Positions 1 to 11,640 of a stretch of DNA of 64,000 nt are shown in pieces. The position numbers and the translations under genes are program-made. This DNA comes from Panopea generosa. Taxonomy: Eukaryota > Mollusca > Bivalvia > Adapedonta > Hiatellidae. The stretch lies in contig CM055901.1 in NCBI GenBank assembly GCA_029582155.1, forward strand, positions 310,001 to 374,000, written 5' to 3'. The notes beneath the pieces are model-generated. The model did not search any database. It had not been told where the DNA came from and saw only the letters and a program-made list of their open reading frames with translations. Each line of letters starts with the position of its first letter. Positions within the stretch are counted from its first letter, which is position 1.

Positions 1-499
1 CCCTTTCCTGATTTATATTGGAAAAGTATTTTTCTAGCCTTATACCCCCACCCGACTTATTTACATTATGCAGAATCCAGAGTTTTAAAACTTTGTTTAT
101 AAAAAATAAATTTGAAAACATGTTTCCAACCAACCACCCCCATAAATCCATCCACTCCACTACTAAATTTACAGCTGCCGAGTCCAGATTTAAAAAAAAA
201 AAAAAAAAAATTTACCCCACCACCCCTGACCTCGCCACTTCCAATTTACTTTTTGTATTGTTCAAACTTGTAAAGACCATCTTTACTTGTCATACCATCT
301 TTAATTTCAACTGATTAGTCTAAAAGTTTTATTTATTCCGTTATTTATTTTGTTTCTACTGCATTCCAGTAGAAAGTGAGAATAAACATTTTGGTGGGGG
401 GGGGGGGGGGGGAGAATATAAAGTATAAACAAGTCTTAAACTCCTAGCTGAGAGCTGTCTGAGGTGGGGTGGTTTTATAGGTGCAGTCACAAGATTATA
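1..499. other. AT-rich intergenic DNA, no gene seen
   Basis: This stretch holds a poly-A run near 191-210 and a poly-G run near 396-412. The short open frame across it is low-complexity and has no recognisable motif. I see no promoter, RNA gene or exon that I can support. Confidence 0.6.
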
Positions 500-681
500 T
501 ACAGTCAAACCTGTGTCAGGGGTCACCTCTATTAAGCAGACACCTGTCTTAAGTAACCATATTTTCTATTTCCCATTTCTATGTTTTAAGAGTAAATTAG
601 CTTGTATTAAGCAACAACCTGTCTTAAAAGACCAATTTTGCTCCTTCCCTTCACTGGCTGCTTAAGAAAGGTTTGACTGTA
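500..681. mobile_element. Short inverted-repeat MITE with TA duplication
   Basis: The element begins CAGTCAAACC at 502 and ends with the reverse complement GGTTTGACTG at 679, flanked on both sides by TA (500-501 and 680-681). The 178-bp interior has no ORF. A TA duplication with short inverted ends is typical of Tc1/mariner-type MITEs, which is the inferred class. The same end recurs as a relic near 822-890 and at 3893, so it is a dispersed family. Confidence 0.65.
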
Positions 682-2446
682 CATGTACCTATTATTGCTA
701 AGGTCATGGGGTTGACCTAACTTGGTCCAATAACTCAATCATGTAAGTGTACCAAATAAAAAAATGTGACTGAAAGGTGGTCCTATGCAGATTGATAATT
801 TCTAGCTTGCTATTCACATCCAGTCAAACCTGTGTAATTGGACACCTCTTTTAAGCAGCCATTTGTCTTGAGCAGCCGAAATGGTTTATTATGGCTTATG
901 GAATGGTACAAATGTAAGGATAGAAAATAAAACTCTGTTGTAGGCATTTAGCAAATTTAGGGTTATATGAATGATGTATTAGAATAATGGGGAACATGCA
1001 GACACCGTGATATGACCGCATATCGGCTCGATTACAAAATTCAAAGACTTTCAAGGGCAACAGAAGAATGTGTTTAATATTATTAAATTATGAATTATTT
1101 AGTGATAGCTTGACTTCATAATAAAAACCTGTTAATTTGGTATTTAAGATGCATAAAAATTTCAACTCCCCAGACGGGGTTGCTAGTAGGGGTTTTTGAA
1201 GCTGCAGAACTGCATCTAAGGGACTGGATGATTTATTATGCACTAACTTACAAGACAGAATGCAGTGCTGCTGATAGTGAGACAGACACATTATTGAAAT
1301 CTTCAGATCTTTATCAAACATTGGTAGATTTGCAGCTTGATCCGATCATCAGTAATGTGTAGTTGTGACTTGATGCAGCCGGCACTATTAACTGTCCACC
1401 ATTATTTACTGTCCTTCTCCAGTGACATTATCGCAGTATGCCGGCTGATGAGTGCATTCATGGGGAAAACATTTGAGTCCAAATTTAATAATCTACAAAG
1501 TATACTGATAATCTTTTTTTATTCATAGATGAAATAGTTTGGGTGGGGAATGGGATAGGGGGTCTGTGTAAAGATGCCAGTCTCAAGACTTATGACCTCT
1601 CACCCCTGAGGATGAGTCCAGGTTGACTTAAAAAACAATATGTTTAAAAAGTTTGCTCTGTCAAAACTCGCAATAAATTGGATTCCATTTTTAACATGTA
1701 ATGTATTTAAAATCCAGGTGTACCATGCAAGAATGGGGTTCCAGGGGGGAGGGGGGGTGTCCCCCAACCCTGAAGCCCTAGACAAGCTGAGATTGAAACA
1801 GATAAAAAATGCTCATTTAACGATTCATTTTATCTTTTTACTGATAATCTTCAGGCCTGGGCCTGCTCTGCCTAACAGTTGCACACTAAAAATGGTGTGT
1901 TAAATCCCATTAAAAATAAATATTGTGTGGGGGTGGGGGAGAGTAAAGAACAAGGAGCATAATAACATGGGTAATAGAGTCTAGGCACTTGTGTTTATAA
2001 AAGCTCCATATCTGTCCACTTCCAGTATTTCATTTTTAAGCAGAATATCGTGTAATATGTATTTTTCTATTTCTTTTACTATGACATGTGCATTATGACA
2101 TGTGCATTATGTCTTTCATGCTTTAGATTGTCAAACATTTTACAGGATTATGTTCATATGATTCATATAAGAGGGTTTGCAGTCGAAAGTCAGAAATCTT
2201 GGAATTAGACATTTTTTGACCCAGTATATTCCTGATTTGAGCCACCTGTCTTCTGCAGCCATGAGAAAAATATTCAGCAAAAAATGTTTTGCTTAAATAA
2301 TCTTGTCTTGAATAATTCTGACACTTGTTGAAGTAAATTGGAAACAAAACATAATGAGATTATTTAAAAAAAAATACGCTTTTGATGAATTAATGGAAGG
2401 TTCAAAAGAGTTGTGTTCGTCAAAACTGACTGGATGATAATATATA
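682..2446. other. Intergenic DNA with a solo MITE-end relic and one weak exon candidate
   Basis: A partial copy of the CAGTCAAACCTGTGT end lies at about 822-890. A 60-codon open frame (1180-1362, + strand) is less AT-rich than its surroundings and follows an acceptor-like CCCCAG, but matches no family I know. No other gene, RNA or repeat could be supported. Confidence 0.4.
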
Positions 2447-2448
2447 TA

Positions 2449-3254
2449 CCGTATATCGTCGGCCATAAGTCGAATTTTTCAGACTCCAAAATCGCTCTCT
2501 GAATCCCTACTCGACTTATGGCCCCGTCCTAGTCCCGAGTGATGATTTTTTTTACCAACGGTCAGCTCCTACTGAAGTTTTGAACGTCGAATTTCAGTTT
2601 CAGCAACAGTCAATATGAACAATGACACCAAAGTGCAGAATTGAATTACACTCTTGTCAATCAACTATGCATCTCGCAAACACAAAGGATGATTACGTCA
2701 TACGTGGAAAGTTACTTTGTTCATGGAAAACTCTGATTGACAGTTGAAAAAAATGATCGGTTTCAATTAGACGCTTGATGTTTTAACTCTATGCAAGGGA
2801 AACCTTGATCTTGGTCAGCCGAACGATTGCGTTGCCTAGCAACCTATACGATGTTGGCACGGGGTGTAAACATATATGCCGAAAATTGCCTTGGGATATT
2901 TGGGTCAGAAGTAACCGATTATTGCAATTTGCATTCCCACATATGTGGTGACACTTATCCACGGATTACAGAATATACCAAATATTCAACAGAAGACTGC
3001 ATTTGTTTGTCGGCATCATATTTGCCGTTGATTCGATAACGGTACATGAACGTATACTGGCGTAAGGTCAGTTGTGAGTGCAGGCAATCGCTACTGTAGG
3101 AATTTTAATATTTAGGTGACCCAAAGCTCACCCACTTCCTTTTCGAAAATTCTGGGTCGACTTAAGGAAGGGTCAATGCAAAAAACTGAGATCTGAAGGT
3201 CAAAAAGTCCCCTCGACTTATGGCCCGACTCGCCTTATGGCCGACGATATACGG
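2449..3254. mobile_element. 806-bp foldback MITE, ends CCGTATATCGTCGGCCATAA
   Basis: The left end CCGTATATCGTCGGCCATAA (from 2449) is repeated in reverse complement at the right end (to 3254), and TA flanks both sides (2447-2448 and 3255-3256). Further inverted copies of the subterminal word CGACTTATGGCC lie near 2511-2523 and 3214-3225, so the ends can fold in more than one register. The interior ORF of 70 codons (2827-3039) shows no transposase motif. The TA duplication suggests a non-autonomous Tc1/mariner or pogo-type element; the class is inferred. Confidence 0.75.
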
Positions 3255-3256
3255 TA

Positions 3257-3892
3257 GACATTATTTAAAAAAAAAAAAATGGACTAAAAAATTCTAAAGT
3301 AAACTATAACCTGGGGAGAAATAAATGGCCTCCAAACACAATATTTTTTGTTAGCCATTGGAAGTAGTTCTGTGTTAAGATAAATATCAAAAATGCTGAT
3401 AAAAAGATATTTGTATGTGCATAATGGTTTCAGTTTCAAAAATTGTTTGTGATTCAAGTGTTTGATTTCTGGATCTATTTACTTTAAAGTAAATATGATA
3501 ATTCATTTTCAATAATTACTTTTTACGGCATCATTTATTTCATATGAGAAAATGAAATTATAATTCATACGTTTGAAGTCTTGTCACGGGCTTAATTCAC
3601 AAAATTCATCAATAAATCTTGGGAACATTTTTTTTGTTAAGATACTAACCGACATTTCTCATCTTCAAAAGCAGTAAAGTGAGATGTGCATGAGTGTGTT
3701 TCTGTGCCCAGGAATCCTCGAATTCTAAAGATGTTTACGTATACAGCGTCTTGCCTGGTGCAAGATAGAGATCTGGAATTTGAACTTTTTGCTGTAATAT
3801 ATCATGAGAATTATTTTAACCAAACATTAGTATCCAGCCTCAACCAAAGATAAATTTGTCCTTGTGTCAAGGAGATCTAAGAAACATGTATA
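3257..3892. other. AT-rich intergenic DNA, nothing recognised
   Basis: No ORF, repeat boundary or RNA motif is supportable here apart from short homopolymers. Confidence 0.5.
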
Positions 3893-6192
3893 CAGTCAAA
3901 CCTGTCTTAAGAGACCACTAAAGGGAAATCTCTTAAGGCAGGTGGTCTCTTATTGGGGTAAAATGTTTTTTTGTTGGTCTTTTTTTTTGGTCTTATATTA
4001 TGCATGTACGTTTCGATCATTTTAGGGCTTTCACTCGCTGTTCTAAAGTTAGACATTTTCTCTTTGCTGAAGATATGGCAACATTGATAGAATATTGCGA
4101 ATATCAATGAAACCACAACATTGAAACCCAGTCAAATAAACCTTGATATTCATTGTCTTACGTTTACTCATTTTCGCGTCAAAAACTTTCAAACCATCCA
4201 TGAAAACAATGACAAACTGACTTGCCTTTAGTTTCCAATTTAATCTAATCAAAAAGCCGATCAAATAATCAAACGTAATTATAATTTTTAATCATAATGA
4301 AAAAAAAAATATAAAAACAAACGGCACACAGTCCAATCTCAATTTTCCAAATTAACCTGATCAAAAAGTCGGAACAAACATATTTAATATTTTTTGTCGT
4401 AATAAAAACAAACAACAAACAAACCTCAAACTGTCCAATCTTTAATTCCAATTTTATTATACCCCCGACAAACGAAGTTTTGAGGGGGTATACTGGAGTC
4501 ACCCTGAGGTCGGTCTGTCGGTCGGTCTGTCCGCAATTTTCCTTGTCCGGAGCATAACTTGAAAAGTACTGGATGGAATTTCATCAAACGTCATACAATG
4601 GTAGAATATAATGAGAGGAAGTGCAGTGTACAAGAAACATAACTCTATTCTTGCTAATTACAGAATTATTGCCCTTTGATATTTTTTCTATTCCGGAGCA
4701 TAACTTGAAAAGTACCAGATGGAATTTCATCAAGCTTCATACAATGGTAAAATATAATGAGAGGAAGTGCAGTGTACAGGAAACATAACTCTATTCTTGC
4801 TAATTACAGAGTTAGTGCCGTTTGATATATTTCCCTTTGATATTTTTTCTTGTCCGGAGCATAACTTGAAAAGTACCTGATGGAATTTCATCAAGCTTCA
4901 TACAATGGTACAATATAATGAGAGGAAGTGCAGTGTACAGGAAACATAACTCTATTCTTGCTAATTATAGAGTTATTGCCCTTTGATATATTTCTCTTGT
5001 CCGGAGCATTACTTTTAAAGTACTGGATGGAATTTCATCAAACTTCATACAATGGTAGAATATAATGACAAGAAGTGCAGTGTACAAGAAACATAACTCT
5101 ATTCTTGCTAATTACAGAGTTATTGCCCTTTGATATATTTCCCTTGTCTGGAGCATTACTTTTAAAGTACTGGATGGAATTTCATCAAACTTCATACAAT
5201 GGTAGAATATAATGAGAGGAAGTGCAGTGTACAAGAAACATAACTGTATTCTTGCTAATTACAGAGTTATTTCCCTTTGATATATTTCCCTTGTCTGGTG
5301 CAGTACTTTTAAAGTACTTTTAAAGCCATCAGTGATAACAGTTTAATAAAGTTCATGAAAGAACCAAGTTGATGAATACATGGAGTTCGAGCAAAGCAGG
5401 TTCGATAATGTATTCCTAGTGTTCTTGTTTGTTTCTTATCCATAAAATTGTTGTCCCTCAACATAACTCGAAAAAGTATAACATTTATTGATTGCCATGA
5501 AAGCTTGTACACTGCACAATAATTAAAAAGACCGTTTTTAATTTTAACAACACCATAAAAAAATTAACAATACAAACAACTCAATCCATAACATTCTCTT
5601 TTATTAAGAATTTCTTTTGTCTGGAGCATTACTTTAAAACTATTGGATATAATTTAATAAAACTTCATACAATGGTTAACTATTTTCTGTCACGGCGGCG
5701 TTCGGGGGTATTCATCACTACAGTGATAGGTCTAGTTTAAGTAATTGACGATCCTTTGATCGTAATAAAACAAATAGCAGACATTTCAATTTATTCCACC
5801 CAAACAATGATCAAACGATATATAATTGTGGTTAAAATGTTTTAACTCTTATAACTTGTTATCGAACAATTATCGGCTTTTACCACAAGACACTGCAGTA
5901 TTTGGCCTAGGGTTACTTTTTAGCATGTTACCTTGGAGATCAACAATTTTACACTTACACATTTGTCACGTACACAAAACATATTGCTGAAATTTCACAC
6001 CTTGTGTATTCGTAGTCGAATGGTAAAAGATATTTGTTGAAATTTGATGGATTTTAAGCGGTCGCTGGTCGCAGAGAGCAAGAAGTCGCTTATTGCATGT
6101 GTAATTATGAATGAAATTTGTTGGGGGGTATAATGTGGTCGCTTACATCAGAGGGTCGCTTATAACAAGTGGTCGTACTGCAAGTTTGAATG
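3893..6192. mobile_element. Possible eroded inverted-repeat transposon enclosing a pearl-like element
   Basis: The left edge has the CAGTCAAACCTGTCTTAAGA end also seen at 502. The right edge near 6150-6192 has an imperfect inverted version (GTGGTCGTACTGCAAGTTTGAATG). Between them are short repeated words such as GGTCGC and no transposase ORF. The inverted match is poor, so this may be two unrelated solo ends. Confidence 0.3.
4459..5735 (+). mobile_element. Pearl/Helentron-like element, family A, copy 1
   Basis: The 5' end ATACCCCCGACAAACGAAG forms a hairpin with GAGGGGGTAT just downstream. The core is about six tandem units of about 147 bp (starts near 4547, 4693, 4854, 5001, 5148, 5295). 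Near the 3' end TTCGGGGGTAT inversely repeats the 5' tip. It is followed by a small hairpin ATCACT-AC-AGTGAT and the terminal word CTAG at 5732-5735, with T on both outer sides. Tandem core, subterminal inverted repeat and 3' hairpin are the hallmarks of non-autonomous Helentron (HINE, pearl) elements of bivalves. A nearly full second copy lies at 15514-16752. Confidence 0.75.
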
Positions 6193-6424
6193 TATATGGG
6201 GAGAATCGGTATGGTACCCAAATCAAACCTAAGTGGTGACAGGGTACCAATTTTATATATGCAATGTATTAAACAGTCTTTCTATGAGTAGAGTAACAAA
6301 CTTCTAAAATGGTAAAATACTAGTAGGTAACTGTTATTTCAGTGCTATAGATAGAGAGAGATGGCTCAGCTGTTTTTCTTTCAGTGTCCTAAATAGTGAG
6401 ATAGAGTAAGTGTCTTACAGTGCC
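5736..6424. other. Intergenic DNA without a recognised gene
   Basis: Apart from the weak transposon-edge signal near 6150-6192 nothing could be supported here. Confidence 0.45.
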
Positions 6425-7682
6425 ATAGACAACTCAGCAATGTAACTATCTTTAATTGTCCCGGATGGTGAAATAGGATAACTATCTTTCATTGTCCCGG
6501 ATGGTGAGATAGGATGACTATCTTTCATAGTCCCGGATGATGAGATAGGGTAACTATCTTTCATTGTTCCGGATGGTGAGATAGGATAACTATCTTTCAT
6601 TGTCCCGGATGGTGAGATAGGATAACTATCTTTCTTTGTCGCGGATGGTGAGATAGGATAACTATCTTTCATTGCTCTAAATGGTGAGATAGGATAACTA
6701 CCTTTCATTGTCCTGGATGGTGAGATAGGGTTACTATCTTTCATTGTCCCAGATGGTGAGATAGGATAACTACCTTTCATTGTCGCGGATGGTGAGATAG
6801 GGTAACTATCTTTCATTGCTCTAAATGGTGAGATAGGATAACTACCTTTCATTGTCCAGGTTGGTGAGATAGGGTTACTATCTTTCATTGTCCCAGATGG
6901 TGAGATAGGATAACTACGTTTCATTGTCCCGGATGGTGAGATAGGGTAACTATCTTTCATTGGTCGGATGGTGAGGTAGGGTAACTGTCTTTCATTGTCC
7001 CGGATGGTGAGATAGGATAACTATCTTTCATTGTCCCAGATGGTGAGATAGGATACCTATCTTTCATTGTCCCGGATGGTGAGATAGGGTAACTATCTTT
7101 CATTGCTCTAAATGGTGAGATAGGATAACTACCTTTCATTGTCCCAGATGGTGAGATAGGATAACTACCTTTCATTGTCCCGGATGGTGAGATAGAGTAA
7201 CTATCTTTCATTGGTCGGATGGTGAGATAGGGTAACTGTCTTTCATTGTCCCAGATGGTGATATAGGATCACTGTCTTTCATTGTCCCGGATGGTGAGAT
7301 AGGGTTACTGTCTTTCATTGTCCCGGATGGTGAGATAGGATAACTGTCGTTCATTTTCGCAGATGCTGAGATAGGGTTACTGTCTTTCATTGTCGCAGAT
7401 GGTTAGATAGGATAACTGTCTTTCATTGTCCAGGATGGTGAGATAAGATAACTGTCTTCCAGTGTCCCGGATGGTGAGATAGGATAACTGTCTTTCATTG
7501 TCACGGATGGTGAGATAGGATAACTGTCTTTCATTGTCCCGGATGGTGAGGTAGGGTAACTGTCTTTCATTGTCTTTCATTGTCCTGGATGGTGAGATAG
7601 GGTTACTGTCTTTCATTGCCCCAGATGGTGAGATAGGGTTACTGTCTTTCATTGCCCCAGATGGTGAGAAAGGGATACACAA
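6425..7682 (-). repeat. 36-bp minisatellite, about 35 copies
   Basis: The unit, read on the minus strand, is ATGAAAGATAGTTATCCTATCTCACCATCCGGGACA with small variations. Since 36 is a multiple of three, several minus-strand frames stay open across many copies and give repetitive peptides such as MKDSYPISPSGT. The frame shifts at about 6960, 7210 and 7390. I see no flanking splice sites or signal peptide, so I read it as a non-coding minisatellite. A repetitive secreted protein cannot be excluded. Confidence 0.85.
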
Positions 7683-8285
7683 TGGATACCTTTGTATACG
7701 ACAGGTACATGTAGGTATCCGAGATGACCCAGTATTTATATAGAATATGCACGCGCCTCGGTGTTCATCTCATATCACCCTGTTTTTTTTCCTTACAGGA
7801 TAAAACTGTAAACAAAAGGACACACACCATGTTAGAGGAGAGCAAAAGCTCCAGAAAGTGTATGCGTGTGTGTGCGTGTGTTCGTTCATGCGTACGTGCG
7901 TGCGTGTGAGAGAGAGAGAGAGCAAATGATTGGAGGGAAGGAGTGAGAGAGGGAGGAAGAAAGGAATATTAAGTACTGTTCATTATTTATTGTATTTTGT
8001 TATATTGATAACAAGTTAATTACCGAATATTTACGTGATTTATTACTCTTAATTTAATATAATCTAAATGAGTGCGAATTATATCTTATATAGCTACTTG
8101 TACTGACGGCTCAATTCAGGTACAAAACAGCAATAAGTTAGTAAGTCATTCCGTCAGTCAGTAACAAAGTAAATGAGCAAATGAATTAATGAGCAAGCAA
8201 GCAAATCAGTAATTCAGTCATCAATCAATCTATCAATGAATCATAAATCAATAAATAAATTATTGATTCGTCCATGCTTTTAATT
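7683..8285. other. Intergenic DNA with TG and AG microsatellites
   Basis: A GTGTGCGTGTG-type run and then an AG run lie at about 7860-7922. Upstream, near 7780-7798, a pyrimidine-rich stretch ends in TTACAG and could be a splice acceptor, followed by about 60 bp open on the + strand. No partner exon could be identified. Confidence 0.4.
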
Positions 8286-8462
8286 TCGACTGCGCATGAG
8301 CAACAGGAAGGCGAAACTATGATGGTGAAAAGTCGAAACAATGATGGTGAAAGCATGATTGTTGTTTCAAAAAATCGTTTTAACTTTTCACCATCGTAGT
8401 TTCGACTTTACACCATCGTTGTTGCGACTTTTCACCATCGTTGTTTTGACTTTACTTAATTT
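8286..8462. repeat. Imperfect inverted repeat built on ATGATGGTGAAAAGTCGAAA
   Basis: Copies of the GATGGTGAAA-AGTCGAAAC word at 8313-8352 face several inverted copies (TTTCACCATCGTAGTTTCGAC and relatives) at 8384-8455. The arrangement can fold into a long stem and probably is a decayed MITE. Its exact ends could not be fixed. Confidence 0.5.
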
Positions 8463-9695
8463 AATAAATATGCCGCGATGGCCCCAACGGGACACCGTAC
8501 ATACAGACCCCTCTCTAATTTTGTACCTGCACATAACTTTTAAGCTAGCTATGCATTTCTATTTTATTGAGTGGACACAGAAGTTGTATATTGCCATGAA
8601 TGGCTCTACCATGTTGTACTTACCAATTTCAATATTCATGAGTAATTACTATTTATGATTTCACTAGTTAATTTTTTATTATCATAATAATAATTCACTG
8701 CGAAATCTCTATAATTCTCCAAAGACCAAGGAATTAATTAAACTATTTTGCTGCAAATATTAAATGCTATTTTAAAAAGATTTCAAAAATATCTTTGTCC
8801 TGTTCCATCTATTTTGAATTACTAAATTACATGGTTTTTCAAAAGACACAACTTTGTTATGTTTAAACATGAATTTACAGGAAAATAAATGTTTGGAAAT
8901 AAGTCAGAAAATTTTAGTTTAAAATAAATTTAGGGGCCATTTTGTAATGCATAGATTTTCATTGCAAATAAAAGATTTATTTTAAGATTTAAATTGTGTT
9001 GTCTGCAAACTCAAATATTCTCCAATTTGAAGTGCTGTTTTCAAAAATTAATCTCTTTTAGTATCAGTCGCATGGCACTCTGATTTGACCCTGAAGATAG
9101 CAGTTACACATTTCAAATGAAATCATATTTGCTAACCTGATAAATTAGTATTGGTTTTGAAAAGAAGATCCCTTTGATCGCTGAGTAAATTTGAACATTT
9201 ATCTTGACATTTTTGTTTGTAAATCTTTAAATATATTTATGTCTTCTGATGACACACATATCATGTGTCAAAAAGACACGTCCGCGATAATGAATGCTTA
9301 CATAACGTGATTGAGAGTCCATAGCCATGTTATATTGGCACTATTTTTCTCAGATCACTTACAATGCATTAGTATCGTACATCTGTGTAGTTATAGATAC
9401 AATAAAAAAAAACATTTTAGATAATCAATTGAAAGTAATAGTTAAATATTAATACATTGAATGACGTTTAATTCTCTAATTGAAATAAATAAAAAATGAA
9501 TTTGAAAAAGACTGAATGACAAAATCGCTCCTTGTTGTACATTTTTATTTAATTCTATAAATTTGCAATTTTCTCATTGCCTACCCTTTTGATCTATGAC
9601 TTTTTCATATCATTTGTTATAATTTCTTTATTAAAATCAAATGTCATAAAAAATTGAGATAGAGAATTTCTCAATATTATCCAATCTATATACCT
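8463..9695. other. AT-rich intergenic DNA, nothing recognised
   Basis: No ORF of interest, RNA gene or repeat structure could be supported in this 1.2-kb stretch. Confidence 0.5.
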
Positions 9696-9935
9696 TTAAC
9701 CCTTTACTCCATAGATCTGGTTTTCCCGCACCAATCACAGAAGGCCTTTGAAAACAGTGCAGGAAGAGTTCAGATTGCTCGTTATGAGCAATCTGAACAC
9801 TTCCTGCACTGTTTTCCACTCTGTCAATTAATATAAACATAATTAACCCAATAATTCAAAAGCCTTTTATACTAGGTATCAAATGGCATCTGTATTAGAT
9901 GTGTCTGAAGGCGTCTATATGAAGTAAAGGGTTAA
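9696..9935. mobile_element. piggyBac-type MITE with TTAA target site
   Basis: The element runs from CCCTTTACT (9700) to its reverse complement AGTAAAGGG (9931), and TTAA lies directly outside both ends (9696-9699 and 9932-9935). TTAA targets and a CCCTTT start are known for piggyBac transposons, which is the inferred class. The interior is non-coding except for the long hairpin listed separately. Confidence 0.75.
9750..9816. repeat. 31-bp hairpin with 5-nt loop
   Basis: Arms 9750-9780 and 9786-9816 are complementary with a single mismatch and are separated by the loop GTTAT. The hairpin sits inside the piggyBac-type MITE. If transcribed it would form a precursor-like stem similar in size to animal microRNA hairpins. 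There is no evidence of expression in the sequence. Confidence 0.8.
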
Positions 9936-10480
9936 TCTGTAAAGTTCATGATTGTGACCCCTCAGCACATTATAATCATGTCAATTGAAGGGGTTTATTT
10001 ATCATTTATATCCCATCTTAAATATATCGAATTCTTTATTTTAAACTTTTGATACATTTTAGCATTTTTAATGATCTCTGATATTTGTTTTCCCATGCTA
10101 TCGGATTATTTATAGTATTCAAGATTTATTTAAGGTTATATCGCCAATGTTTATATAGCACATATTACCATACAAGATCATTTTTTCTTTCCGAAGTTAG
10201 AATTTCAGTAATTTTGTAAAAGTAAAGATTTCTTCCGAGATAATGCTAGATATGATTTGAAATTAATGGGTTTTAGTTTCTTGTTTTGTATGGATGGCGA
10301 AAGAAGAGATGATTATTTAGTATCTAATTTATTAAAAGCTGGTGTTTTGTTTACATGTTCATTTGATATTTCCGATAATTAGGATGCTGAAGTGATGATG
10401 ACAGTAGGTTGACACAACCTTTTATTATTTCGCCCTTTGTTGCATCATCGGTGACAGGAAGGGATCACTTTATCTTTTTA
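9936..10480. other. AT-rich intergenic DNA, nothing recognised
   Basis: No supportable gene, RNA or repeat was found here. Confidence 0.5.
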
Positions 10481-10977
10481 TGCTCCCCCAAAGGGGGGAA
10501 CCATATAGTCGCCGCTTCGTCCATGCGTGTGTGCGTGCGTGTGTCACCAATTCTTGTCCGGGCTATTTCTCTACAACCTTTGGTTAGAATTTTATGAAAC
10601 TTGCTAGGATGCATCATTACCAAGTGCAGATATGCGTACTGTCTTTGTGTTTCGGTTCAATGATTTTTCACAGTTATGGCCCTTTGATAGAGTCTGTGAC
10701 CAAATTGTTGTCCGCACTTTTTCTCTACAACCCAATGTTGGAATTTTGTGAAACATGCTAAGATGCATTATTACCAAGTGCAGATGCACATATTGTCTAT
10801 GTGTTTCATTAGATGTTTTTTCAAAGAGTTATGGCCCTTTCATCGAGTCTGTGACCAAATTATTGTCTGCTATTTCTCTACACCCCCATGTTGGAATTTT
10901 ATGAAACTTGCTAGGATGCATCATTACCAAGTGCAGATGCGCATATTGCCTTTGTGTTCTGGTTTGATGATTTTTGA
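10481..10977 (+). mobile_element. Pearl/Helentron-like element, family B, copy 1 (3' truncated)
   Basis: The copy starts with TGCTCCCCCAAAGGGGGGAA followed by TATAGTCGCCGCTTCGTCC. It then has about three tandem core units of about 156 bp containing words such as GTCTGTGACCAAAT and TTTCTCTACAACC. It lacks the family 3' end (TTGGGGAGCATCCATCGGTT) and passes directly into a short-period minisatellite at about 10978. Related copies lie at 19998, 26340, 28601 and 42908. Confidence 0.75.
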
Positions 10978-11177
10978 ACTTCCATGCAATTTTTAAAGCA
11001 TATTTTGGACTTTCATGCATTTATATTTCAAGCAGATTTGAACTTCCATGCAATTATATTTCAAGCAGATTTGAACTTTCATGCATTTATAGCATGTCAA
11101 GTATATTTGAACTTTCATGCATTTAAAGCATTTCAAGTGTATTTGAACTTCCATGCATTTATATTTCAAGCAGATTT
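10978..11177 (+). repeat. Minisatellite of about 33-36 bp, interrupted by a SINE
   Basis: Units of the type TTTGAACTTCCATGCATTTA plus TATTTCAAGCAGA repeat about six times. The array is interrupted at 11178 by a SINE-like element and resumes at 11594-11640. The 136-codon frame across it is an effect of the repeat. Confidence 0.75.
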
Positions 11178-11593
11178 AGCCCGTGTGGTTCCGGCTAAGA
11201 ATAGAATCACTGTCAATCTCTGCAGAGGGGTAGGAATCCTCCGAATGGGTGTCATGTTCATTTTATCATTTTTTGTCATGTTCACTATTGTGGTTAAATT
11301 ATCAACCCCTGGGTGGTTCAAGGGAGTTATGAGTGATGGCAAGAATAGGATCACTGTAGCTTATACATGTTGTAAGAACCAACAGATTGAGTAATACGAT
11401 AGAATTTGCTGAAACTCTGCAGTTCTGCAGGTATGAAGGTTCTATGTTCATTCTGCATATTCATTTGTTGATGTATTTTTTTAATCTGTATGTTAATTTG
11501 TTGATTTTGTACATGTAGAGTGAACCTGGAATCTTCCTTCCTGTTGGCATTGAATAACCTATAATGTGTTGGTACGCCGTAAAACCCTATTCA
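11178..11593 (+). mobile_element. SINE-like retroposon, copy 1
   Basis: The element starts AGCCCGTGTGGTTCCGGCTA and ends with a short ATTC-type tail. It matches another copy at 59701-60168 over most of its length, including CTCTGCAGA, GTAGGAATCCTCCGAAT and TAATACGATAGAATTTGCTG. The flanking 13-bp word TTCAAGCAGATTT occurs at 11165-11177 and 11594-11606. The host repeat also contains this word, so the duplication is not proof of retroposition in this copy. The second copy has a cleaner one. Confidence 0.75.
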
Positions 11594-11640
11594 TTCAAGC
11601 AGATTTGAACTTCCATGCATTTAAAGTATTTCAATATATT

